Shown here piece by piece: positions 39,311 through 51,735 of a DNA stretch of 64,000 nucleotides; the first letter of the stretch is position 1; each line of letters begins with the position of its first letter. The DNA lies in the NCBI RefSeq assembly GCF_019703515.2, contig NC_059346.1, positions 53,247,501-53,311,500 of the forward strand, given 5' to 3'. Source of the stretch: Myxocyprinus asiaticus. Its lineage: Eukaryota > Chordata > Actinopteri > Cypriniformes > Catostomidae. Both the position numbers and the translations under genes were made by a program. The notes below the pieces were generated by a model. The model had not been told where the DNA came from, ran no database searches, and saw only the letters and a program-made list of their open reading frames with translations.

Positions 39311-40005
39311 AGAAAAGAGGCCGTAAGTCACCTGGGTTCTCTACAAAGGAGTTTAGCTACATATTTGCACATAAACACCCTAACACTCATGTGCACAGGG
39401 TATTTAGGTGTCAGAAAATAATCAGTCCTATTGCCTTTTGGGAATCTGAAATGGAACGATCTGGATCTTCTCATAATAATCCTCATAAGTATGAACATTT
39501 GAGTTTTTCAAATATCGATTTTCTCTATAGCCATTAAACGCAACAACATTTACAGCCTTCTTATTTGCCCTACACTTTCTATTAACAGGCCTTCACATTT
39601 GACTCAAAATGCAGTTAAATCACTTTAAAATCTGTAGACATTTTTCACATGAACACATTTTTTTTACTTTTCATTGAATTTATTGCTGTTTGTATATGCT
39701 CTTTGTAGTTATTTTTACTGTGACATCAGTGGTCAGCTTCAATTGCCATTTTGTTACAAAGGTGCTGTGGTTCCAGAGGAATTCATACTTGTTCTTACGC
39801 TTGGCCTGTAATGGGAAGAATGACATTAAACCTTATTTGACTTGAGCAATTCAGGTCTTGCTAGTCTATAAGACTGCTCTCTGCACCAGCTATAACCTTT
39901 ACACTGCTTACATTCTTTCAATATTTAATAAAAAAAAAAAAAAAATTGAGTGTTAACATCCACAGTCTTACACCGATTATGCTTAATGCATAATGCATAA
40001 ACAGT

Positions 40006-40802
40006 TTAAAGGGATAGTTTACCCAAAAATAACTATTCAGTCATTGTTTACTCACCCCTCTTTTGTTATAACCCTACTGTATATGACTTTATTTTCTTAA
40101 CACAAATGTAGAAATTGTGAAAACAAAATGTGCTCAGTGATGTCATACAATGGCAGTTTATGGAGACTACCTCTTCAAGATTCAAAAGAATGCAAAAGTA
40201 TAATTCAGCAGTTCATTGTGAACTGGCAGTGTTTCAAAAATGTTTGAAAAAAAAATAACGCTGGACATAGAAATGCATTAATTCTTGGACTACAAAGCTC
40301 TTCAGATATGTTTAGTATGTTCTGATCTCTGGTTTTTGTGCAGCTGTGTTGTGTTCTGTTTTCGCTATCTCTATGGTGGACCTGTTTTTAGATAAACAAA
40401 TGAGTTTTCACTTGAACGCCCCAATGTAGCAAGGGGGCCGCATGAACTGTTGCTCTTGTGTCCCATCATGAACGTGCACAGGAGATCAATGGTCAGTGAA
40501 CATTGTCACTAAATAATGCATTACATTTCAGTTTGTTTCTCACCAAACCTTATCATATGCTATCATAACAATCATGAGTCTTTTGGAATAAATTATTAGA
40601 CTTCTGAATTATACATTTGCATTCTTTTGAAGCTTGAAGAGGTGGTAACCATAAGCTGCCATTGTAATACATCACTGAGCACAAAATGTTTTCACAATTT
40701 CTCCCTTTGTGTTTAGAAAAAAAAAGTCATATAGGGTTATAACAACACAGGGGTGAGTAAGCAATGACTGAATTTATATTTTTGTGTGAACTAATCCCTT
40801 AA
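40006..40802. mobile_element. TTAA-flanked long-arm foldback MITE
   Basis: TTAA at both ends (40006-40009 and 40799-40802). Left arm AGGGATAGTTTACCCAAAAA and right arm TTTTTGTGTGAACTAATCCC are inverted; matching continues inward over about 230 bp, for example ATTGTGAAAACAAAATGTGC against GCACAAAATGTTTTCACAAT and AGAATGCAAAAGTATAATTC against ATTATACATTTGCATTCTTT. The whole element could fold as one hairpin. Confidence 0.8.
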
Positions 40803-42280
40803 GCAAAACCCAGTTGGCACACCTGTATTTTTTACCATTACCCCAGTTTCCATTACCCCAGTGATCTCATGGGAAAATCGCGACAGGTGGTCGAATGTTT
40901 TGTTTGCTAATATTGGACTATGATTTCCGAAATTGCCCCAATGGGTGAAACTGGAACTACAGTCTTGTGCATCTTGTGTGACACACTACGCAAGTAACAT
41001 TTGAATGGATTACGTTACAGGCACAGCGTATTTTTTGGAAAAAATTGAGGATAATTACAGTAATATACTCCTAACCCAAACCTTAAACCTAACTCTAATC
41101 TTTACAGTACAGAGACCAAAACAGTGTTCTTTCACTTACTTCTGTGCAAATGTAGTATCTCACTAGCCAGAAATCAAAATGTATATGATGTCAAAGGCAC
41201 ATCGCAGGATATTTTCAGGCCATGAATATTCGCTGAATTGTGCCGCTTGTGTGGAATTCCACACACCAGGTCCGAATTTAGGTGGAAAAAAATTAGGAAT
41301 TAACATGATGATTTCATGTGTGGTCATGTTGTTCCCTCTGCATAAAATCACCTTTTCTGTCATTTTGGCGGCTTATTCATTTTGTACATGTCCTGGCTGC
41401 ATGTCTCTTACGCTTTAACATCAAAACTGCAGAAAAACGATATCATGCTGTTTTCTTTCGTGTTTATAAAATATTATCTTTGCGACAGAATAGCGTAGAA
41501 TAGTCCTTTCTCTTACTATTCAAGTATATTTGGCAGTGGGCTATGGGCAATGCCACGCTAAGTGTGCTTGGATTTCATTTTGCACAGTGTGGTTCGAGAG
41601 AAGAAGGGTTAGTGTAATCTTAGGATTACCTCAGAAAATCGACTCAGTATTTTGTGTACTCAATTCTCTTTAGAACCCTCAGGAAGCACTCTGTTGTACT
41701 GCAGCAGATCAAGTGTTTGCTCCTCAAGTGTTTCCTTTGACAAATGGGGATACAGGCAGATTGAGGCAAGGATTAAAGACAGACTGAATCAAAACAGATC
41801 AGGCATGAGGTACAAGGTGATTATTTGTCTAAAGAAAGCCACAGAAGTTCGTCAGGGCAATTTTGTTTGAAGCTAAGCTGTTGTTAGACCAGTGAAGCTC
41901 ATTATTGTAACTCAAAGCTCTCCGCCATCAAAAAAAACCCAACATTATGACACGTAAGGGGCCGTTAACACCAAAGGTTTTTTGTTTTTTTTCGTCTGTC
42001 CATGCTGATTTTAAATTGTTTTCCTATGTAAACAAGTGCTGTTTTTAAGCATCTCGTGCAGGTTTTTAAGTGTATCTGTTGCACTCTGTGTAGTTTTTTT
42101 CAACGCAAGAGCGTGTTTGGTCTGAAAGGTGATTTATCAGTAACTATTTCCTTAATGCAAAAGTTGCAACCTGAAAATTATTGTAATTATGTTAGTATTA
42201 TGAGAACAGCTAAATATGCTACTTCATACAGGTAAGGCACAATCAGAGTGTCAGAAGGCTTACTTTGAATAGTGTGGCAA
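40803..42280. other. No gene seen
   Basis: Contains a short TTAAACCTAAC/CTCTAATC repeat-like core at 41070-41105 (R1/R2 style) and otherwise unique-looking DNA. Open frames at 41163-41503 on both strands overlap each other and match nothing known. Confidence 0.5.
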
Positions 42281-42289
42281 GTTAGCATA

Positions 42290-42660
42290 GTTGCCTACAC
42301 CGTGTGTGTTGGGCTAAAGAAGCCAGCTGCTTTCAAGGTTACAAGCAATCCATATGACCTGGTCCATTTCACAAGGGCAGGCATTTCTCGGATACCTGCA
42401 GCTTAGCTGACCACAGTTACATTGTGATCACCTAAAGCTGGTGCATGAAGTCAAACTAGGGGATTTGTTGCCTCATCCTTGGCTTAAGAAGGCTCTTATC
42501 TGAGGGATGAGCCACAGCTTACAGTCTAACAGCTTCATCCAAGCTGTTCCCATATGACACAGATCTCAGCCAGCCACTGTGCGTGTGTGATCCCCTCAAG
42601 GTGAGTGTTAGGTCTTAAAGGACAGACACTCTAGCCAACCAGAATGCCAGTATAGTCCTT
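42290..42660. promoter_or_regulatory. Candidate conserved non-coding block
   Basis: High-complexity DNA, GC-balanced, with GCTGACCACAGTTACATTGT (about 42407-42426; a Runx-like ACCACA core), GGCTCTTATCTGAGGG (42489-42504; GATA-like) and TCAGCCAGCCACTGTG. No open frame. Role inferred only. Confidence 0.22.
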
Positions 42661-43585
42661 GTAATATAAGTTAAAATGGTTTAGTTGTAATTTTGCATTT
42701 ACTTGTGTATATTTGTAGATTCAGACTGATTGCTCAAGGAAAAATTTCATGCACATTATTAACTTTAGAGATTTTATAGAGTTCTTAGTTCTGTATGAAG
42801 TTTTTCCTACAAATCTTTGGAGAAATAAATATTAGGGATGCCATAAAATATCGATATATTGTTTATTGATCGGCACGTTATTTTACCTATATTTTTTTAG
42901 GCATCGACATATTAAAATTAGCCGACACTTAGGTTAGAAGCCTAATTTGCATGCTTTCTAATTCACTCAGTTGGCCTTCTGTTTAATAGTGTGACGTGGC
43001 ATAATAGCATTGGGGGACCACAAAAGGGTGATATAACATTTACTGAAGCCGGGTCGAAGGTAGGAAAAGCTCCTTGGGTATCACACACAAAGGACGAGAT
43101 GATGCGGCGCAGTAGAAGGCAGTCCAAAGTTACGAAGGTTTTTGTACTTCAAGAATGAACAAATTAACGTTGATGAGTTTGCAGATTAGTGTATGAAAAT
43201 GGTGTAACTGCACAAACTGAATGTTTAGAAATTATGACATTTATTGTGCAATTTCTCTGTATGTGCTCCTAAAAAGGCTTCACTGAAGCTGTCAAACCAC
43301 AAAACAGCATACATGTAACTGAAAATACATTATGTAAACTCTATGAAAGATACTTATAAACAATATATCATCCAGTGATGGCTAAAGTAAATAATCTTTG
43401 TCCTTTGAAAATGATTTGGGTCAAATTGAATGGAAAACTATGCGAGTTGCGCTCCATGGCACTTCAGAATTTTTACACTGAGCGAAAATAGAAAATAGTA
43501 GAAAATAGTTGTTACGAATTTTAGAATGTGCCATGTATATTAAAAAAAATATATAATTATAACATTTGGGGTAAAATGGCTTACT
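42661..43585. other. No gene seen
   Basis: AT-rich non-coding DNA. 42830-42920 contains an AGGGATGCCATAAAATATCG-type start common to hAT-like repeats in fish, but no second end was found. Confidence 0.5.
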
Positions 43586-43589
43586 ATTT

Positions 43590-43718
43590 GGCAGGTATTG
43601 CATGAAAGTTGCCCTTTTTATAAATGTCGTTATAACCGCATATCAATGATGTATAATGTATTTGTAAATGAGTTATAAGTCATTAATGAACCTGTTAATA
43701 AACCCTTAACAAAGGGAA
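43590..43718 (-). mobile_element. Solo end of AACCCTTAACAAAGG MITE
   Basis: Resembles the right arm of the MITE at 51736-52972: GTTGCCCTTTTATAAATG, GTTATAACCGCATATCAATG, AGTCATTAATGAACC and AATAAACCCTTAACAAAGGG in the same order. The other arm is absent. It directly abuts the LINE that begins near 43725. Confidence 0.65.
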
Positions 43719-43724
43719 CATTAA

Positions 43725-44745
43725 TTGTTGTTTTTGTTTGTTTGTCCTGTGTTTAGTAATACTTTTCCAGTCAGTTTTACCAGGGACGAACTGCTGAACA
43801 TTCGACAGCATATACCAGACAACCTTTTCCCGGTTTTTGAATATTCAGACATTTTGCTAGACATTTTAGTCGGAGGCGCGGCTGTGTTGTTTAAACACGC
43901 TAGGAGATGCAGGCGAGGGAGACGAGCAGGTGTGCTGGTCAGGCTCCGTCGGCGCGGCTTTCGAACAGCACTGCCAAGTATTCATCTAGCGAATCTCCAC
44001 TCTCTTCCTAACAAAATGGATGAACTACATCTCCTCACCCGCACAAACAAGGACTTTTCAACCTCTGCTGCCTTGCGCTTAGCAGAAACCTGGCTGAGTG
44101 AAGCCATTCCGGACAGCGCGTTACATCTGCCGGGCTTTCAGCTGTTCAGAGCAGATCACATTGCGGAGTTAACGGGGAAAACGAGAGGCGGTGGAACATG
44201 CTTTTACATCAATGAAAGTTGGTGTACAGATGTAACAACGGTAAAGAGTATGTCCTGTCCTAATTTGGAAGCGCTCTTTATTAACTGTAAGCCATTCTAT
44301 TCGCCACGGGAGTTTTCCTCATTTAATCTGGTGAGTGTGTTTATCGCGCCAAACACGTGTGTGAACACAGCGCTGCAACAGCTGACTGATCAAATCACAG
44401 ACACAGAACAACAATACCCGGACTCAGTTATTATTATTCTTGGGGATTTTAACAAAGCAAACCTCACATGTGAACTGCCCAAATACAAACAGCACATTAC
44501 ATGCCCCACCAGAGACAGGAACATACTGGATCATTGCTACACAACAATAAAGGATGCATATTGCTCTGTCCCTAGAGCAGCTTTAGGACTCTCTGATCAC
44601 TGTCTGGTTCATCTTCTTCCAACCTACAGGCAGAAATTAAAATCAACCAAACCAGTAGTAAGGACTGTAAATAGATGGACCAATGAAGCAGAGCGGGAAC
44701 TACAAGCCTGCTTCGATTGCATGGATTGGAGTGTTTTGAGGCTGC
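43725..44745 (+). pseudogene. LINE endonuclease domain
   Basis: An open frame from 43725 encodes the N-terminal basic region (RRCRRGRRAGVLVRLRRRGF), then the APE-like endonuclease: LANLHSLPNKMDEL near residues 88-101 (Asn motif), AETWLSEAIPD (Glu motif), LGDFNKANL (44440-44463), and LGLSDHCLVHL with SDH at 44592-44600. These are the catalytic landmarks of CR1/L2-type endonucleases and all are intact in this frame. Frame is lost at about 44720-44745 after MDWSV. The domain therefore could in principle fold, but the protein is cut off before the RT. Confidence 0.85.
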
Positions 44746-46590
44746 AGACACCAGTCTGGATGAGCTCACAGATACTGCTACATCATATATCAGTTTCTGT
44801 GAGGATATGTGCATTCCTACTAGGACTTATTTAAAGTTCAACAACAACAAACCGTGGTTTACAGCAGAGCTCAGGCAGCTTCGTCAGGCCAAAGAGGATG
44901 CTTACAGGGGTGGGGATAAAGTCTTGTATAATCAGTCTAGGAACACACTGAACAAGGAAATCGGAGTGGCTAAAAGAAGATACTCTGAGAAGCTGAGAAA
45001 CAAGTTTTCAGCTAACGACCCTGCATCAGTGTGGAGTGGCATGAAACAACAAATTACAGGACTCCTACCACCAACCCTGTGGTGGACCAACAACTGGCTG
45101 ATGATCTGAATGTGTTCTACTGCAGATTTGAAAGGCCCAGTCTCACACCCCACACCCACTCTGACCTTAACTTCACACAAACACCAACACCTCCTGCAAC
45201 CCCCCTCCTCCCCCCTCCTACTACTCAACCTGCACTTAAGATCTGTGAAGATGATGTGAGCCGGGTCTTTTGGAAACAAAAGACGGGGAAATCTTCAGGC
45301 CCAGATGGTGTCTCACCTGCCTGTCTGAAAGTCTGTGCTAACCAGCTGGCCCCCATCTTTACACAGATCTTCAATAGATCACTGGAGCAGTGTGAAGTCC
45401 CATGCTGCTTCAAATGCTCAATCATTATTCCTGTCCCAAAGAAACCAAAAATCACAGGACTTAATGATTACAGAGCTGTTGTCCTGATGTCTGTGGTCAT
45501 GAAATCATTTGAGAGACTGGTGTTGGCCCACCTGAAGAACATCACTGGATCCCTTCTAGATCCCCTTCAATTTGCTTATTGAGCAAACAAGTCTGTGGAT
45601 GATGCAGTCAACATGGGATTGCATCATATCCTGCAACATCTGGACAGACCAGGGACATATGCAAGGATCCTTTTTGTGGACTTCAGTTCAGCTTTCAACA
45701 CCATCATCCCAGCTATACTCCAGAATAAATTACACCAACTCTCTGTTCCCGTCTATCTGTCAGTGGATTTCCAGCTTTCTGACGGACAGGCAGCAGCTTG
45801 TGAGACTGGGGAAACTCACTTCTAGCACCTGTACAATCAGCACTGGTGCCCCCCAGGGATGTGTGCTCTCCCCACTACACTTCTCCCTCTACACCAATGA
45901 CTGCATCGCCAATGACTCCTCTGTCAAGCTCCTGAAGTTTGCAGACGACACCACTGTCATCGGCCTCATCCGAGATGACAGTGAGTCTGCATACAGAAGG
46001 GAGGTTGAACAGCTGGCTGTCTGGTGCAGTCAAAACAACCTTGAGTTGAACATGCTCAAAACGGTGGAGATGATTGTGGACTTTAGGAGGAACACCCCAA
46101 CACTGACCCCCCTCACCATTCTAAACAGCACTGTGGCAGCAGTGGAGTCATTTAGGTTCCTGTGCGCTACCACCTCACAGGACCTGAAGTGGGAAACACA
46201 CATTGACTCCATTGTGAAAAAGCCCCAGCAGAGGTTGTACTTCCTTCGCCAGTTGAGGAAGTTCAACCTGCCACAGTTCTACTCAGCAGTCATTGAGTCT
46301 GTCCTCTACACTTCAATAACTGTCTGGTTTGGTTCAGCTACCAAATTGGACATCAGAAGACTACAAAGGACAGTTTGTATTTGCACTGTACATAACAGAT
46401 TTGTATTAGATTTGCACTACGTATGTGTATGTGTGTATGTATGTACAGTATGTGTGTGTCTGTGTGTGTATGTACGTATGTGTATAATTCTTTTTTTATT
46501 TTTTTATTATTATCTATGTCTTGCTGCTGTTTTTGTATTGTTTTTGTATTGCTGTACACTGGAAGCTCCTGTCACCAAGACAAAATCCTT
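44717..46590 (+). pseudogene. LINE reverse transcriptase domain, frameshifted
   Basis: The sequence continues in frame 2 (44717 to about 45060, LRQLRQAKEDAYRGG), frame 1 (about 45031-45745: KQKTGKSSGPDGVSPACLK, FNRSLEQCEVPCCFKCSIII, the in-frame TGA at 45580-45582 within FAYxANKSVDDAV, and RILFVDFSSAFNTI at about 45664), then frame 2 again (about 45755 on: ISSFLTDRQQLVRLG, STGAPQGCVLSP, FADDTTVIG with the catalytic FADD at 45938-45949, and the C-terminal LRRLQRT-type region). At least three frameshifts and one stop separate conserved blocks. RT motifs 0-7 can be read, so the element was mobile once and is now inactive. Confidence 0.85.
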
Positions 46591-46640
46591 GTATGTGTAA
46601 GCATACTTGGCAATAAAGCTGATTCTAATTCTAATTCTAA

Positions 46641-47040
46641 AGTGTTACTATTGTTAATTTTGACTTTTGGTATTTATCTTTGGCTTCAGTAAACGAACAA
46701 CTTTTTTACTCCAGACAAACTGAAGACATCTCCATTTGTTCTCCAGTTAATCTCATTGCTGCCCAGGAGAAACTGAGATATTAAAGAATTTGTTGCTTTC
46801 CTATTAATGGGCAACAGATACAATTTTACAATATGTTTGTAAATGGTTACAAAATGTTGCAATTGTATGTGAAGTTATTCTACTGTCCAAAATTGTTTTT
46901 AAAATATCATATATTTGTGTTTCCTTCCTGCATCGATCCCTGAATGATGTGATATGCTGTGTGGGTTGTTCAACTATTTATGTAGTGAATGTAATGTGTG
47001 AAGGTAACAGAATGTGCATAAACTCTTAAAAAGACTTTAA
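46641..47040. other. No gene seen
   Basis: AT-rich non-coding DNA between the LINE and the GATA-rich block. Nothing recognised. Confidence 0.6.
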
Positions 47041-47044
47041 ATTC

Positions 47045-47500
47045 CTCTGAGGCTCACTTCTCCTCCCTGATGCAAGGCTCTCGTTTCACGTTCGTAATTC
47101 ATGACTGATAGAGGGCCTGCTCTTAGTCTCTTTGATAAGATAAGACACAATCAGCCATTCAGATAAAAGAGGGCCTGCTGACCCTGTATACAGGCTCCAG
47201 ATGTATCATGACTCACAAACATACCGCTGGAATGAAAGAGAGGCTGATATATGTCAGTAAGCATTTTCTGCAGGCTCTCTTCCTGTTCCAGACTGGGTAA
47301 TGGATGCAGTACTCTGAACTGGACACTAGCAGATATGGGCTGAATGTGAGTTATGCAATGCAGATGAAATCACATGACAGAAGTAGGTTATGCTTCCACT
47401 TGGAGCTGTTGGTGTTTTGAGTGCAACTATCAGATAACCTCTGCAATTCTGCGGGGCATGAATGAGTGACAGGCCAGATGTCTCATCTTCTTATAGGTCT
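47045..47500. promoter_or_regulatory. Candidate enhancer with GATA motifs
   Basis: Unique, GC-balanced DNA with four GATA cores at about 47107-47166 (CTGATAG, TTTGATAAGATAAGACA, CAGATAAA) and a direct repeat GAGGGCCTGCT at 47111-47121 and 47169-47179, each just after a GATA core. No coding frame. GATA-factor binding is a prediction from motif only. Confidence 0.3.
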
Positions 47501-48145
47501 TCTCTCAACACAAGTTAAACATGTAGAATCGTGTGTCTGTGTCTGTGTGTGTTCGTGTACAGGGGTGTTAAGGTGAGCTACTTAAGCTGGTGGGCCTCTA
47601 TATTGTGACAGTTTTGCTGATGTGCACTGCAGAAGATGAAAGTAGAGACAATATGTTTGCTTTCTTTGTGTCATGCCTCTTGCTTCGGCTCTGTGACGCC
47701 AGTGTGCAAAGAGAAAAGCAGGTAAGGTACACAAGCACGCACACACGCTGAAGTGTTATTGGGAATGATGGATGTTTGGTTCTGGGCAACACCGACATTG
47801 CGAAGTCAGCACCTCCCATTCTCCCCCAACTAAATACAACTTAGCAGCCTAGTTAAACACTAATTAGACTGAAAAGACGGTTTGAGAACATCAATCAAAG
47901 TGAAAAAAGTCTGATATTTGGGAGTGTTGTGGGGTGTGTTTACTTGCTTTTGAGGGTGATTAAAACTTTTGTTCTTATCTCGCTGATTATAAAGACATTG
48001 AGGTGACAGAACAAACTCATTCTTATCCAGTGGGCTTACCTGGATCTTTAAGAATTACAGCTAAGATATTTTGTCTTCAGAGTATCATGTGAAGCAATGT
48101 GTAAGTGACAATTATTTGTCCACAGCCTTCTGTCTGATGCATGTA
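47501..48145. other. No gene seen
   Basis: Short GTGTCTGTGTC repeat at 47528-47556, otherwise unique-looking DNA. A 73-codon minus-strand frame (47598-47819) has no similarity I recognise. Confidence 0.5.
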
Positions 48146-50248
48146 CAGTTGCCCCAACAAGTATCTGGATACTTAAAGCATATTTAAAAGGGTTCTTTTT
48201 CAACTTCAGACACTTCTAGACTTCTAGAAAGTAACGTCATGTTAAAGAAAAATTCACACTCTCAATATTTTTATTTATTTTATTTTGTTTGTAATTTATC
48301 TTCAATTTCCAATAGTGTATGTACATGAATCACAGGAGATTTATGCATGCATTATTTAAACATGCATCTTTTTTTTTTCTTTTTTCTATTCTGAAAGCCA
48401 TGACAAGTTCCACCAAGTTCCACCAAGTACCACATTTCCACCTAAAATTTTGTATTGTGTTTACTAGAATTCTGTGGAGTAAATAATGATGAATACAATT
48501 TTGATTGGTTTTGAAATAAAATGCCAGACTCCTTTGTCTTGCTGAGGCAAATTTCATAGCTAACATTTTATATGTCCTAAATACACACAGTTAAATAATG
48601 TTTTCAAAGTTTGCAAATTTGGAAAAATAATTATTATTAATTATTAGGGGCATTGTTTGGTGTGATGGAAATGATGACTCTGTGGGACAGTTGTGATTTT
48701 TGAACTCATTTTCCTCACAATAAATATTGAAATGTTTTATGTTTATTTTGCTCTCTGTTTAGCTTATCATAGTTTTAAACAGGTAATAATTTGTATTTTC
48801 ATAATAGATTTTCATAGTTTAATATTGGAAATCTGGGTCTGGAACAAGGCTAAATCAATACAGTCTATACCCAAAAGCCATTTGAAAAGTATCAAAAATA
48901 AAGGATGAAGGCCTGGTAAAAAGTTACATACCGTATAACAGAAAGAGAAAATTTTAATATGTTAGTTGTAGTGAAAATTAACACCTGGGGCATGAAATTG
49001 CCCAAACACACTAAAATGTATGAATGTCATTGCATTGGACACTGAAGGCACACCTAAAAATGTACAGTAATTTTACTGCATTAAATAGCAATTAAATATC
49101 AAACCAAGTGCCATTGATTTGAAAGAAAATAGCATAAACACACTGGAAAAAAAAATATATAAGTAAGATTTACTTAATTTTTATTTTGCAAGTTTTTGCA
49201 AAAACAAATTCTTAGTAAATCTTAATGGTATAAAACTAGTAAAATCTACTTCAAGACAATATTGATTCAAGTGAGTGAGTAAATGTAACAAACATTTTAG
49301 TAAATTTAGTAACTTTTACTTACAAATATGATATAGTACTTATATAAACTTCGTAAAATGTAAATAAACATCTCATTAGAACATGTCACATTTCGAATTT
49401 TCTTACAAACATGCAGTATGTTTAATCATGTACTACATGACATACGGAAGCCTTTTAACATAGCCTTTTCACAGGTTAATGTATGCTATGTAGTCTGAGA
49501 CAACATCACCCTGCATTACCGGTGTTAGAGACAAGATAGAGCTGCGCACGTAGACCTGAACACTTGGTGCACAAAACACAATGACGGTGACAATCAACAG
49601 AATGTTTTTTTTTTATCATGACCAGTTAATTTTGAGTAGAAAATAAACTTTAGACCATACTAAGTTACCTAACGTAACAATAAAATTAACATAAAAAAGT
49701 TGTAAATAAACTTGCAAACAGTGAAAGGATGCAAGCTAATTAATTATTCAAGCCCAGTGCATGCTGGTAAGACCAACTTCGAAAAGTTAAGTAAAATGTA
49801 CTTATTTTATTTACCTGTGGAATTTACTCAAATGAGCAAATAATTACAATACGGTTTTCTACTTTAGGATTAATACATGTAATATGAAAACATACATCAT
49901 GTAATTTGATATGAGAGATGTATTATGTCTAGACACTTTCTGGTTGTCAGATGTAAATGGAACATGTCCATGGTGAATGTGATGAACTCCACTTGTGGTT
50001 TCTAGGACACCTGTGTGAAGTTGAAGGGAACTGACTTCATACATCCACTAAAACTGACCAGATAGTACCAGTTTAATTGCATAGAGAAAAAAAAAGGCTA
50101 AGAATAGAGAAATTAGTTTTGAAAAAATGTCATGCACCATTTGTTTGCAGATGCCACATGGTTTGTTATTTTGTATACAGATGCAATTAAATTAATACAT
50201 AGGCTATTTACATAAGTGTGTTCAAATACTTTTTAGGGTCACTCTATG
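48146..50248. mobile_element. TIR-bounded DNA transposon, TA-flanked
   Basis: TA-CAGTTGCCCCAACAAGTAT (48144 on) and the inverted AGTATTTGAACACACTT / AGGGTCACTCTATG-TA (about 50205-50250) form imperfect inverted ends flanked by TA, as in Tc1/mariner elements. Length 2.1 kb. No intact transposase is found; the minus-strand frame at 48330-48566 (VLAMKFASARQRSL-like start) could be a relic. A second AT-rich foldback-like segment lies inside at 49140-49860. Confidence 0.45.
49140..49860. repeat. AAGTAAGATTTACTTAA repeat, nested
   Basis: AGTAAGATTTACTTAATTTT (49163-49182) at the left and AAAGTTAAGTAAAATGTACTT (49783-49803) at the right are roughly inverted; several AGTAAATCTTA/AAATCTACTT units occur between. 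Probably an old MITE inserted into the 48146-50248 element. Confidence 0.4.
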
Positions 50249-51265
50249 TAAGTGTTAGCATGTGAGGTCAATGTGTTCAGAAATTAAATGGCTGAACAGT
50301 AACACCCAAATCTCAGCTAATTGTTTTCCATGTGGATTTCTGGCAGTGCAGAACAGTCATGTAATTAAGCCAGATAGTGAGTGTTTTAAGCTTTAGACTC
50401 TTGTAAATCACCTGTTAGAAGTACATCGGACAGTGCAGATTATCCAAACTACCTCCTGTACCTGAGTGAATCCCCAGTAATCCCATCCCGATTTGCCAAA
50501 GCCAAATATCTTTATGCTTGCGTAGATAAAACAAGCTTGTTGTAATCTACAAAATGGCAAAAACATTGTCATTTTACAGAATGCGACAAAGTTCAAAAAA
50601 GATTCAAAGGTAGATAAATAATTAATACATTGCATGGGATGTATAAAAGTTAATCATGGGTTTGAAGATCACACAATTCAGAAAAAATGTATAATATGCT
50701 TAAAGATTGCAGATGAGGGTAGACTTGCTTGATAGGTTCCTAATGTGGTGAATTTACTAACATGGCTCAATTATGAGCAAACATTATTTTGTTAGAGCTT
50801 AAAATATTTGCCTCAAGTCTAGCCCAAGTGTATCTACTCTAGATTGACTGGGGAAATGTCTGGCATATCAGGATCTATCAAGTAGGTTTTCAGCACACAC
50901 TTGAAGGAGGCAAATTTTGATTAGTTAGATCAACAACTAAAATGATATAAACTGTTTGAACAACTTCTTATTTTCAAGTAAATAAGTGTTTGAACCATGG
51001 CCTAGCGTTCACACACCTGTTACAACAAATAGAGCCATGGTGCCCATGTTAGTGTTGTGAGTTCTAATCTTGCTTGTGTCACTTCTGGATACCATTTCAC
51101 ACTCTTCACCCCATAATTTCCTGTGCTTCCTCCATATCATATCAATAAAATTGGCAAAAAGGCCTAAAGAATATTAGCAAGTCAAAGTGCCTGAAGGACA
51201 GGAATTGCAGTACAGAGTGACATCTACTGGCAAAAAGCAGTGAGATTGAAATCTCCGTAACATTT
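50249..51265. other. No gene seen
   Basis: Non-coding, unique-looking, with no transposon ends recognised. A 75-codon minus-strand frame at 50408-50635 matches nothing known. Confidence 0.5.
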
Positions 51266-51269
51266 TAAT

Positions 51270-51711
51270 TTAAATTAATATATCACCCAAAACTTAAAAT
51301 GGGTTCTTGTGTCATGACGTCATGACCTTTGGTCACAAAAAGCACAAGAACCCATGAGGTTTAATGTTATTGATATGTCCCATGTTTTATTTGGGCTCTG
51401 TATACATGAGTTGATCAATGATTTGATTTGAGAGTAAATAACAACTTAAATGTCTGTCTGTTCATCATACAAAGTGATTGCATGCCTTCAGAAGACTTGG
51501 AATAAGATTCACAAGGACCACGTTTGTGACACTTTTGGGTGCTTTTGTTTTAAAATGAGTCACTAGCATCAATGGGATGAAAATCAGTGATCATGACATT
51601 CCTTAAAATATTTCCTTTTGTGTTTTGCAGAAGAAAGAAAGTCATATGGGTTTGGAACGACATGGAGTATATTATGATGGAATTTTCATTTTTGGATGAA
51701 CTATACCTTTA
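51270..51711. mobile_element. GGATAGTTCACCCAAAA-type MITE (diverged)
   Basis: The right end TTTTTGGATGAACTATACCTTTAA and the internal AGAAAGTCATATGGGTTTGG place it in the same superfamily as 40006-40802. The left end (ATATATCACCCAAAACTTAA) is more decayed. About 440 bp, non-coding. Confidence 0.55.
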
Positions 51712-51735
51712 AAACCTCTTCTTTCTGAGCAGCAA

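Larger units (their letters stand above)
43725..46640 (+). mobile_element. Near full-length but broken EN-RT LINE
   Basis: About 2.9 kb encoding apurinic-type endonuclease then reverse transcriptase in three frames. It ends with TTGGCAATAAAGCTGATTCT (46606-46625) and ATTCTA repeats, a 3' tail style typical of fish CR1/L2/Rex1-superfamily LINEs. ORF1 is not seen, so the 5' end may be truncated. TSDs were not identifiable. Confidence 0.85.

Noticed and set aside
46400..46490. (TG/TATG)n-rich stretch as an independent locus
   Set aside because: It is part of the 3' untranslated region of the LINE.
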